Shown here one piece after another: positions 1 through 6,578 of a stretch of 7,021 nucleotides of DNA. Origin of the DNA: CAZOKZ01 sp964580585 (lineage in GTDB: Bacteria > Sumerlaeota > Sumerlaeia > SLMS01 > JAHLLQ01). Below the pieces are notes generated by a model. That model was not told where the DNA came from. It made no database searches and saw nothing but the letters and a program-made list of their open reading frames with translations. The stretch lies in NCBI GenBank assembly GCA_964580585.1, contig CAZOKZ010000115.1:1-7021 (forward strand), read 5' to 3'. How positions within the stretch are numbered: the stretch's first letter is position 1; each line of letters opens with the position of its first letter. The position numbers and the translations under genes were made by a program.

Positions 1-3000
1 TATCCACGCGATACCAGTCCTCGTCCTCGAGCACCAGCCCCGTCACATCCTGATCATTCGGAACCGCGGTGGCGGCTAAGACGTCGTTGATGCCATTATT
101 CGGTTCGTAGGAATCGTCGCTACCGCCATTTTCGGCTTGGTTCACGGTAAAGGTTTCACCCGCAGCGGTGATCGTGCCGGCGCGAGCCGCGCCTGCATTG
201 GCCGCAACCGAGAACGAAACCGTGTCCGTGCCCGAGCCGCTTTCGCCGTCGGTGATCGTGATCCAACCGTCATTGGAAACCGCCGTCCAGGGGCAGCCAC
301 CTTGCGTTTGGACGTCGAAGCTATCGCTTCCGCCACCCGCAGGCATATTCACGCTCGAAGCGGACAATTGATAGGTGCAGCTTTGTGTTTGGTTCACAGC
401 GCCGGGTGTCGGGTAATCGGCATCCACGCCACTGGTCGGGTTCCAATCGGCTGCTGCATTCGTGTCGGCGCTCGTCATCGAGCGAGCCAGCGAATGACCC
501 AGCGTGTCGCTGGCGGGACCAGCGACCGTGCCCGTAAACGTCGTTCCAGCCGGAATCGAGCGAGCGAAATCGCTCGCGGGCGAGTCCGTCATGTCGCGCC
601 ATGCAACGTAGTCTTTGCCAATGCCATAAACGTCAACCAACGCTGCGCTGCCACCACGGCTTTCATCCCAGGGAATGTTGAAGCCTGCGTAGAGCGTTCC
701 TGTCGGAGGCGCTCCAGGAGGAGTGGCGCCACCTTCGTCCGAAATAATCAGGTAATCGCCAGCCGGGATGCTCGCGCCGTTCGGGAATACGAAATCGCGG
801 CGCACGTTACCCGAATCGCGCATCGTCAGAACCCAGTTTTCCAGGTCAACTGCCGCGCCCGTCGGATTATACAGTTCGATTTGATCGGGAGCACCCACGA
901 TGATTTCGTTCAGCAGAATGTTGGCGCTCTGAGGAATGCCGACCATCTGCTCGATGGTTTGCGTTTGATCGAATGTATTGCTCGAGTTTTCCGGCAGGGT
1001 ATTCGGGCTCGGGAAACCGTCGTCGCTCGATGTGCCCGCCGCCAAACGAATGTTCAACGGGTTGGGGTTGCCGAGTACGCTGAGCGGAATCTTCATCTCG
1101 AAGGCATCCGGGCCAGCGATGGTCGTGCCGGGTGCCGCCGGAACCGTTGCGATGTCGCTGTCATAGGCAACACTGATGCCGCCTTGATATTCAAACAGGT
1201 TGAAGCTCTTGTCGCCCGTGGATTTTGCCGTGCCGTCCGTGCCCAGCGTATAACCATAGGCAATGTTGGAGGCTGTCATGCCAACGACAGTATCCACGCC
1301 CAGTCCTGCGCTGACCAGCGCCGAATCGAGGACGAAACGCGCACTGCTGATGTCGGTACGCAATCCGTCGGTGGTGTCATTCAGGTCGCCATCAATGTCG
1401 GTGGCGCCCTGGCCGGAACCGGCATTGGAATCGATCCACAGGAAAGAAGCGTTGTCGGCGTTAGCTTCGTCGATACCGAACATATCGCCGCGCAACGCCA
1501 CATAAAGAGCGTCATCGCGAATTGCTGCGCGCAGTTCGGTCAGCGTGCCATCTGCGCCGAAGTCTGTCGGGTTCGCAGCGCCCGTACCACCATCGGCGGC
1601 AGAGGTTGTCAGAACAGGCAGAGCCAAAACGTCTTCTGCCTCGCCGTCGATATTCAACGAAGGCAATGGTTCGGGGTCTTGAAGGCCCGTGATCGTCAGT
1701 TCAGAGGTGACTTCCGTCGGGATACCGGTTCCGTTCGGGCCTGTGTAGGCCACAACTTTCACCGTGTGGGTTCCGTTGCTTGCGACCACTGCGTCGGGAG
1801 CAATCACGTCGGCAACGTTGTAGCTGCCAACCGGCTTGCTGGTGCTGAAGACACCCGGGGTCGGAGAATTGTAAGTTGCCAGAAGGTAATTTTGTCCGTT
1901 TACGTTCACAAAAACCTGGGCGAATTTGGCAAGGCTATCGTCAAACGTACCCGCCACATCTACCTGTGTGGGATTATTGACCGTTTCGCCTGGAGGAGCC
2001 GGTTCCGTGATTGTTACGGCAGGGCCCTGAACGCTTGTGGGGACATTTGTCAGCACCACGGTGTTCGACGGCGACCCCGGGGTGGATGCCAAGGTTGCCG
2101 ATGCCGTGAAGTTGTGCTGTCCATGCGAATAACTGCGCCAGACAAACCGGAATTCGTCGAAATCATCCGATGGGTTTTGGTCGTCTTGCACCAAAATACC
2201 CACCGGAGGCAGCAAACCGGCGTTATACGGAACGGCGGCGATTGGCGCGCCGCCATCAATGGTCAACGACACAGAATAATCGCCGTTGTCGAACGATACC
2301 GGGCCGCCGGGAACCGTTTGCGTGTTGACCCGGATGACGACTTCTTCCGGCATGGCTGCCGAGTTGACCGTCGCGGGGAATGTGTCGAACGTTACGGCAT
2401 TCGAGGCTGGATTCGAGTCGATGCCCAATGCGATTTCCGGGAACGAAGCTGCAACATCGACGTCGATATTGCCAAAGCGCGTAATGGAGTAGTTGCCGGT
2501 TTCTTCCAGACAAACCGCTGTCAACTCCATCAAGCCGTCGGTCAGGTTTTCCAGCAACAGACGCCATTCGCGGCGATCCTGTTGGTAAGCTTTGTTCGAG
2601 CTGTCGAGCATATTCAGAATATCTTGATCCGACGCCCCAGGCGAAACGTTTCTCAAGATATGCACCGAATTTGCTGTATGGTCTGTCGTGAAAACGACTT
2701 CGTAGGTTGTTGAGGTAATATCCGAAACGCCCGATTGGCCAGGATAGTTCATTGCAACCATCGGTGTTGTGCGATCAAGCAACACCACCGTGCGGTCGAT
2801 ATCCATGACGGGAGGACCACCGGCCAGGCGCTGCAGGAATGTCACAGTGGTGATATAGTGGTAGCCGTCTTCCAGACCCGTTGCGTTAATGCTGGCCGAG
2901 TACGTACCCGAGCCGCCGCCCGCTGTGGGGGAGGAGTTCGGGAAAGATTCAAAACCGGCAAACTCGCCATGCGCATTCACATTTGAGTCGCCGTCGATGT

Positions 3001-4822
3001 CCATGCCGCCCGCATCGAGTTTGATCAACGCGTTGTCATCGATCGGTCCGGCTGCAACTTGCAACGTGACATCGATCGTATTACCCGTGACCACATGCAG
3101 CGGTGTCAAACGGCGGGTACCTTCGGGAACCTTGTCCACCGGATCTGGGCCGATGAGCGCTGTTTCGTTGGTGATCGTGACCGAAGCGCGCGGGGCTTCG
3201 GGGCCATAAATAACATAGCCTTGGCCATGCAGGCTGCCACCCGTTGAGTTACGTGGGACGCGAATGGTCACTTGACCGCTGCCATCGACGGTGACGGTGT
3301 CGAAAATGTCGTTTGTGGGATCAACCCAGGCAGCCGTTGCTGTGCCCGTCAGTTCCGTCAGCACGGTGCCCGCCGGGAAAGCGGTCTGGATCGTGCGCGA
3401 ATCGTACCCATCGGCGCCACTATCGTTGATGCCGATGATACATGAATTTTCGCGTTCGTACAAATAAACGTCTGCATCGATCCAACGCGTAAATTGCGTG
3501 CCGCGCATATATTCGCGGTTCAACTGGACCGCGGTGGTGATTACATTGCCGTAGTTACCGATCGCGTCGCCGCGTCCGTCTTTCGGGAAATCGCGGCCGT
3601 CGCCGAATTCTTTGGCGTTGTAATAAACCACCGGGTAACCCGCGCGCGTCAGAACGTGCATTTGCGCCAGGTTGCCGAAACCGTTGAAGAACCCGCCGCC
3701 ATAGTTATCGTGCGTCGTGGCAAACATCACGCCGCGAGTACCGTCGTTCGCATTACCGTCCACACCGTCGAAGGATGCGAATTCAAGCTGACGCATGTCG
3801 CCAAAACCACCGCCGTCGAACACGCCTTGCAAAGCGAAGAAGAGCGGGAAGTCCAACACGTCGCGGTTACCATAACCGTCTTTGCGAACGTAGGAGTTCA
3901 ACAGGCCAAAGTCCCCGTCGAGCGCTTCGCCGAAGCTGAACGGTGTATATTTCGATCCGTCAATCGGGTTGGTGCCCAAATTATACAGCGTCGGATCGTA
4001 GTAGTCATTAAAGTAGAACGTGGGAATATGCTTCAATGCGTCGATGCGGAAACCATCGACACCGTGAACTTCTGCCAGCCATTGGCAATAACGATTCAGA
4101 ATACCCGTTGCGTTTTCCTGAACCGGATCGCCTTGCATCAGGTTTGCCGTGTTGAACGGGTGACGACCGTTTGCAATGGGAAGGTCCAAATCCGGATACA
4201 ACATCCGGTTTGACTCTTTCGCCGTTTCATTCGGAATCGGATTAGGCGACCCCGGAATCGGGTGGCGTGTGAAGACGTGGTTTTTTTCCTGGGCGATATC
4301 GATCAAGCCTGCCAGACGCCCGTTTAATTCGCCACCTTCAAAGGCACCGTGGAAATCGCCGTCGATGTCGCTGCCCAACGTGGTAACGAATCCGGGATAA
4401 CCACCATGCGCCTCGAAATCCGGTGTGTTTTGGTCGCGGAAACCGTTGTGGTTGAGAATCGTATCGACGATCAAGCCGATGCCCGCGCGATCGAACTCGT
4501 CCGAAACCCGGACGAATCCCTGCTCCGTACCATAAAGCGTACGGTCATAACCGTTTCCAAGGAAGAAACGGTCGAATACGTCATAACCAACCGAAAAACC
4601 ACCGCTATCCGCTTTCCCCGGAGGCGGTACCCATACCGATGAATAGCCTGCCGTATATACATCGGGCATACGGCGCTCCATCGTCTGCCAACTACATTCG
4701 AAATATTGCAAAATTACGTCTCCCGCCTGGACGGCGGTTGCTCCAGCGACGGACAACATTGTTGCCAACGCGCCGCAGCACAGTGTCTTGCTCAAGGCAA
4801 ACTTCCTGCACCCCTTTTCCAT
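1..4822 (-). CDS. Secreted multidomain alpha-amylase-type glycoside hydrolase (GH13), 3' end beyond window
   Basis: Open from ATG at 4822 to the left edge: 1607 codons with no stop. Residues 1-33 form a signal peptide (basic start, hydrophobic core, VQA cleavage site before G34), so the product is exported. Residues about 35-540 are a GH13 alpha-glucan hydrolase barrel. All conserved regions are visible: region I DTILNH (120-125), region V YPDLD (209-213), region II GFRIDALKH (257-265) with nucleophile D261, region III FGEALD (297-302) with acid/base E299, and region IV TTHDN (369-373) with stabiliser D372, so it should be active. Ig-like or other beta-sandwich segments follow (about 541-1047), then a CBM9/DOMON-like segment (about 1052-1290), a lamin-tail domain (about 1300-1363), a BACON domain (about 1482-1562) and the start of a PPC domain (YEPNN at about 1572, DWYRVD at the edge). 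Typical alpha-amylases have about 450-700 residues, so this is a greatly extended form. Substrate within alpha-glucans and subfamily are not assignable by eye. The family call is firm; the boundaries of the middle domains are approximate. Confidence 0.95.
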   Translation of the reverse strand, partial: MEKGCRKFALSKTLCCGALATMLSVAGATAVQAGDVILQYFECSWQTMERRMPDVYTAGYSSVWVPPPGKADSGGFSVGYDVFDRFFLGNGYDRTLYGTEQGFVRVSDEFDRAGIGLIVDTILNHNGFRDQNTPDFEAHGGYPGFVTTLGSDIDGDFHGAFEGGELNGRLAGLIDIAQEKNHVFTRHPIPGSPNPIPNETAKESNRMLYPDLDLPIANGRHPFNTANLMQGDPVQENATGILNRYCQWLAEVHGVDGFRIDALKHIPTFYFNDYYDPTLYNLGTNPIDGSKYTPFSFGEALDGDFGLLNSYVRKDGYGNRDVLDFPLFFALQGVFDGGGFGDMRQLEFASFDGVDGNANDGTRGVMFATTHDNYGGGFFNGFGNLAQMHVLTRAGYPVVYYNAKEFGDGRDFPKDGRGDAIGNYGNVITTAVQLNREYMRGTQFTRWIDADVYLYERENSCIIGINDSGADGYDSRTIQTAFPAGTVLTELTGTATAAWVDPTNDIFDTVTVDGSGQVTIRVPRNSTGGSLHGQGYVIYGPEAPRASVTITNETALIGPDPVDKVPEGTRRLTPLHVVTGNTIDVTLQVAAGPIDDNALIKLDAGGMDIDGDSNVNAHGEFAGFESFPNSSPTAGGGSGTYSASINATGLEDGYHYITTVTFLQRLAGGPPVMDIDRTVVLLDRTTPMVAMNYPGQSGVSDITSTTYEVVFTTDHTANSVHILRNVSPGASDQDILNMLDSSNKAYQQDRREWRLLLENLTDGLMELTAVCLEETGNYSITRFGNIDVDVAASFPEIALGIDSNPASNAVTFDTFPATVNSAAMPEEVVIRVNTQTVPGGPVSFDNGDYSVSLTIDGGAPIAAVPYNAGLLPPVGILVQDDQNPSDDFDEFRFVWRSYSHGQHNFTASATLASTPGSPSNTVVLTNVPTSVQGPAVTITEPAPPGETVNNPTQVDVAGTFDDSLAKFAQVFVNVNGQNYLLATYNSPTPGVFSTSKPVGSYNVADVIAPDAVVASNGTHTVKVVAYTGPNGTGIPTEVTSELTITGLQDPEPLPSLNIDGEAEDVLALPVLTTSAADGGTGAANPTDFGADGTLTELRAAIRDDALYVALRGDMFGIDEANADNASFLWIDSNAGSGQGATDIDGDLNDTTDGLRTDISSARFVLDSALVSAGLGVDTVVGMTASNIAYGYTLGTDGTAKSTGDKSFNLFEYQGGISVAYDSDIATVPAAPGTTIAGPDAFEMKIPLSVLGNPNPLNIRLAAGTSSDDGFPSPNTLPENSSNTFDQTQTIEQMVGIPQSANILLNEIIVGAPDQIELYNPTGAAVDLENWVLTMRDSGNVRRDFVFPNGASIPAGDYLIISDEGGATPPGAPPTGTLYAGFNIPWDESRGGSAALVDVYGIGKDYVAWRDMTDSPASDFARSIPAGTTFTGTVAGPASDTLGHSLARSMTSADTNAAADWNPTSGVDADYPTPGAVNQTQSCTYQLSASSVNMPAGGGSDSFDVQTQGGCPWTAVSNDGWITITDGESGSGTDTVSFSVAANAGAARAGTITAAGETFTVNQAENGGSDDSYEPNNGINDVLAATAVPNDQDVTGLVLEDEDWYRVD

Positions 4823-4831
4823 AGATACAAT

Positions 4832-4836
4832 TCCTT
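4832..4836 (-). promoter_or_regulatory. Ribosome-binding site of the GH13 gene
   Basis: On the minus strand AAGGA lies 9 bases before the ATG at 4822. This supports that start, as does the signal peptide that begins exactly there. Confidence 0.75.
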
Positions 4837-4884
4837 TGTGAGTTGTAAGTAAGTGACGTTGGCAAGAGGGTTCCAAGCGCCTTA

Positions 4885-4907
4885 CTTATTTCAAATGGTG
4901 AAATAAG
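4885..4907. repeat. Perfect 9-bp inverted repeat upstream of the amylase gene
   Basis: cttatttca (4885-4893) and tgaaataag (4899-4907) are exact reverse complements around a 5-base centre, ending 62 bases before the amylase start codon. It could be an operator for a dimeric regulator or a 5'-leader hairpin. No T-run follows it on the amylase strand, so it is unlikely to be a terminator. Function is inferred from position only. Confidence 0.6.
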
Positions 4908-5102
4908 AATCCGACTATCGCGAATTCAAATTTTTATGCTCGGCAACGTTACGGCCAAACCCGGTCCAATCAAGGTGAAAAACTTTGTTTTCCCATGCTG
5001 TAAAAATGGCAATTTCTCGATTGCATTTCAAAATATTTGCAACTACAACATGCTGTTACCTGAAAAACTTGCAAATGCGGGTAGATTTTCAACGCTCTGG
5101 TT

Positions 5103-5131
5103 TTGTAAGTTCTTTGTTTTGAGTGTACAAT
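5103..5131 (+). promoter_or_regulatory. Candidate sigma70-type promoter for the rightward operon
   Basis: TTGTAA (5103-5108; 4 of 6 matches to the -35 consensus) and TACAAT (5126-5131; 5 of 6 matches to the -10 consensus) are separated by exactly 17 bases and face the gene that starts at 5373. Transcription would begin near 5138, giving an unusually long leader of about 235 bases. Such matches arise by chance in AT-rich DNA, so this is a moderate call. Confidence 0.4.
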
Positions 5132-5208
5132 GCAGGTGGCCCTCGCAAATTCCACTCGTGGTTGATGGCTCTCGGTTTCGGTTTGTTCAATTGTGGCGAC
5201 GATAATAA

Positions 5209-5237
5209 ATTTTATTACTTTGTGAAAAAAAACACAA
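5209..5237 (-). promoter_or_regulatory. Weak candidate leftward promoter
   Basis: On the minus strand TTGTGT (plus 5232-5237; 3 of 6) and TAAAAT (plus 5209-5214; 5 of 6) are 17 bases apart and point toward the amylase gene. The leader would be about 380 bases long, and the poor -35 makes this uncertain. The CRP-like dyad overlaps its -35 and spacer. Confidence 0.2.
5221..5236. promoter_or_regulatory. CRP-like palindromic site
   Basis: The bases read TGTGA, six A, then ACACA. This matches the CRP-family arrangement TGTGA-N6-TCACA at nine of ten defined positions. The symmetry extends one base outward (ttgtg at 5220-5224, cacaa at 5233-5237). It sits in the divergent region between a glucan-hydrolase gene and an operon, a sensible place for carbon-source control. 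The spacer is a pure A-tract, so a bent-DNA element or chance is also possible. Confidence 0.3.
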
Positions 5238-5278
5238 TTCACACCTCCCTATATCATAGGAGACCAAACGCGAATTGT
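5234..5278. repeat. Nested inverted repeats
   Basis: acaattc (5234-5240) and gaattgt (5272-5278) are exact reverse complements 31 bases apart. Inside them cctat (5248-5252) and atagg (5256-5260) form a second 5-bp stem with a 3-base loop. They could fold in the leader of the rightward transcript or serve as protein-binding dyads; short arms keep confidence low. Confidence 0.3.
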
Positions 5279-5360
5279 CAAGACCATCGGGCATTTCCCC
5301 CTTGGCGCGCTTCGACTGTTCGGTGTCTCATGCCCAAATCACCCCATTTGAGGTTCCAAC

Positions 5361-5366
5361 GAGAGG
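5361..5366 (+). promoter_or_regulatory. Ribosome-binding site that decides the TTG start
   Basis: GAGAGG lies 6 bases before the TTG at 5373. An in-frame stop (TGA, 5349-5351) lies just upstream and no in-frame ATG lies between, so the TTG with this site is the best start. Confidence 0.65.
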
Positions 5367-5372
5367 CTCCAG

Positions 5373-5936
5373 TTGTCCGTTCAAATCCATTCATTCCGTC
5401 TTGAAGCCCGCTTTGGGGCCGCCGAGGTGTTTCGCGCGCTCAAGTACGTTTGCGATCACGACAATCAGCGCGAGTACGATCCCGCCTTCGGGTTCGATTG
5501 GATTAAGAACCGCCTTGCAATTACGGCAAACTCGCCGGAAGGCGTTGAAATTTGCCTGCGTCATTTTTTGGAGCAAATCGACAAATTGGGGGGTAGCCGC
5601 GAAAGTTTCCTGCCTGGGCCGGTACAGGAAACCGATGGACGATGGACCCAACCCATTGGCGTGGTTGTGCTGGACGCCGCGACATTCGGCGAAATGATCG
5701 GACGCACGCTGGTCGATTTAGGCATGCGCGGGATCAAGGTCCTCGATTCCGCCGATTGCTGCCGGGTGATGGTTCGCATCACCCGAGTCAACCCGCCCGT
5801 GGATTATAAGGTCCTGATCCAGGAGTTCCCGTTGCCGCCGTACATCAAATTGGTGGATGAGGGATTGGCGGAGGAAAAACCCGCACCGAAACCACCGTCC
5901 ACCTCTCGTAAGTCGAAAAAGAAAAAACGGAAATAA
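5373..5936 (+). CDS. Uncharacterised 187-residue protein with lysine-rich C-terminal tail
   Basis: I do not recognise a family. Translation starts at TTG with a good ribosome-binding site. The codon and base character match the GC-rich neighbours. There is no signal peptide or membrane segment, so the protein is probably cytoplasmic. Residues 1-165 look like a compact alpha/beta fold: an amphipathic, charged first half with FDWIKNRLAI at 41-50, then a second half with strand-like segments (IGVVVLDAA 95-103, RVMVRITRV 131-139, YKVLIQEF 145-152). Cysteines occur at 27, 61, 129 and 130, with no metal-binding spacing. Residues 166-187 are a disordered Pro/Lys tail ending in a run of Lys and Arg, which suggests contact with nucleic acid or another polyanion (inference). 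The gene for a hexapeptide acyltransferase starts 5 bases downstream, so the two are probably cotranscribed. Confidence 0.85.
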   Translation: MSVQIHSFRLEARFGAAEVFRALKYVCDHDNQREYDPAFGFDWIKNRLAITANSPEGVEICLRHFLEQIDKLGGSRESFLPGPVQETDGRWTQPIGVVVLDAATFGEMIGRTLVDLGMRGIKVLDSADCCRVMVRITRVNPPVDYKVLIQEFPLPPYIKLVDEGLAEEKPAPKPPSTSRKSKKKKRK

Positions 5937-5941
5937 TCGCC

Positions 5942-6460
5942 ATGCCGATTGCTTTAGCCCGAATCGTTCGCCGTTTTCTTTGCGTGCCGCCCCGTTGCGC
6001 GATTCGGTTTTACGTGAACTATCGTCTTGGACAGCTTCTTGGATTCAACCGCCGCGTCAAATGGCCGGTGCATTTTACTTCGACGGTTCATCACGCTGAA
6101 CGTGTGCGCCTGGGGCGCGAAACGTACCCAGGCGATTCGCCGAATTGTTATATTAACGCCATGAACGGTATCGTGGTGGGGGATCGGTGCAATCTGGCGC
6201 CGGGCGTTGGCCTGATCAGCGCCAACCACGACGTGCACGCGAACGACCGCTGGATAAAAGCCCCGCCGATTCGTCTCGGAGCCGATTGCTGGGTGGGTAT
6301 GAACGCCGTGATTTTACCCGGCGTGACGCTCGGCCCGCACACCATTGTCGGCGCCGGAGCCGTCGTGACAAAAAGCTTTCCCGACGGCCATTGCGTGATC
6401 GCCGGAAATCCCGCGCGCGAAATTCGAAAGTTGGGTGCTCAAAAGGAAGCAAAGCAATGA
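5942..6460 (+). CDS. Hexapeptide-repeat (left-handed beta-helix) acyltransferase
   Basis: This 172-residue protein belongs to the LbH/hexapeptide acyltransferase superfamily, related to maltose/galactoside O-acetyltransferases and polysaccharide acetyltransferases. These trimeric cytoplasmic enzymes move an acyl group, usually from acetyl-CoA, to a sugar hydroxyl or amine. Isoleucine/valine/leucine-led hexads are visible from about 55 and run clearly through 110-144 (IRLGAD, CWVGMN, AVILPG, VTLGPH, TIVGAG, AVVTKS). The loop SANHD (93-97) carries the likely catalytic His96, and the family signature GNPAREIR lies at 155-162. Length suits a minimal member. The first 45 residues are basic and partly hydrophobic and may form the usual N-terminal helices. 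The ATG at 5942 follows the upstream stop by 5 bases with a weak GGAA 9 bases before it, implying cotranscription and perhaps translational coupling. The acceptor substrate cannot be read from sequence; a glycan, lipid or surface polymer is plausible. Confidence 0.92.
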   Translation: MPIALARIVRRFLCVPPRCAIRFYVNYRLGQLLGFNRRVKWPVHFTSTVHHAERVRLGRETYPGDSPNCYINAMNGIVVGDRCNLAPGVGLISANHDVHANDRWIKAPPIRLGADCWVGMNAVILPGVTLGPHTIVGAGAVVTKSFPDGHCVIAGNPAREIRKLGAQKEAKQ

Positions 6461-6495
6461 AGCTGAGTTTGCCGTGAACGGCCGTTAGATATATT

Positions 6496-6527
6496 GGGGG
6501 AGGAGTTCATGGTTGCTGTCCCCCTTT
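6496..6527 (+). terminator. Possible terminator hairpin after the acyltransferase operon
   Basis: ggggga (6496-6501) pairs with tccccc (6519-6524) around a 17-base loop and is followed by only three T. It lies 36 bases past the acyltransferase stop and between convergent genes, which is the expected place. The short T-run and wide loop make it a weak intrinsic terminator. Confidence 0.35.
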
Positions 6528-6578
6528 ACCCAACCTTTGGCATTGCATTATCATGAATGTTCGCACTGTATCCTTTAG

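Larger units (their letters stand above)
4823..5372. other. Divergent intergenic region
   Basis: This 550-base region separates the leftward amylase gene from the rightward operon and is visibly AT-richer than either. It holds the elements listed separately: a ribosome-binding site, a 9-bp inverted repeat, a rightward sigma70-like promoter, a CRP-like dyad and a weak leftward promoter candidate. The small ORFs here on both strands have no recognisable protein character and I do not count them as genes. Near the 5373 start the plus strand can form two further weak stems: gggcat (5289-5294) with atgccc (5330-5335), and caaat (5335-5339) with atttg (5346-5350). They share base 5335 and match no riboswitch that I recognise. 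Confidence 0.7.

Noticed and set aside
560..577. Perfect 8-bp hairpin (gcgagcga / tcgctcgc)
   Set aside because: It lies inside the amylase coding sequence and arises from adjacent Ser, Ala and Arg codons; there is no T-run and no reason for a regulatory role.
137..2713. 858-codon open frame on the plus strand
   Set aside because: Its codons are in exact register with those of the minus-strand amylase gene, so it is broken only where the sense gene uses TTA, CTA or TCA, which are rare here. The product is rich in Arg, Cys and His without domain character, whereas the minus frame shows catalytic motifs and a signal peptide.
3494..4213. 239-codon plus-strand frame within the amylase region
   Set aside because: Same antisense register over the GH13 catalytic core; no domain character.
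4936..5242. Overlapping 80-90 codon ORFs on both strands of the intergenic region
   Set aside because: No convincing ribosome-binding site, no domain-like sequence, and both cover likely promoter DNA.
6457..6476. ATG overlapping the acyltransferase stop (ATGA)
   Set aside because: The frame ends after six codons, so it is not a coupled downstream gene.
6477..6486. 10-bp palindrome aacggccgtt after the acyltransferase gene
   Set aside because: It has no loop, so it would form a poor hairpin, and GC-rich palindromes of this length occur by chance.
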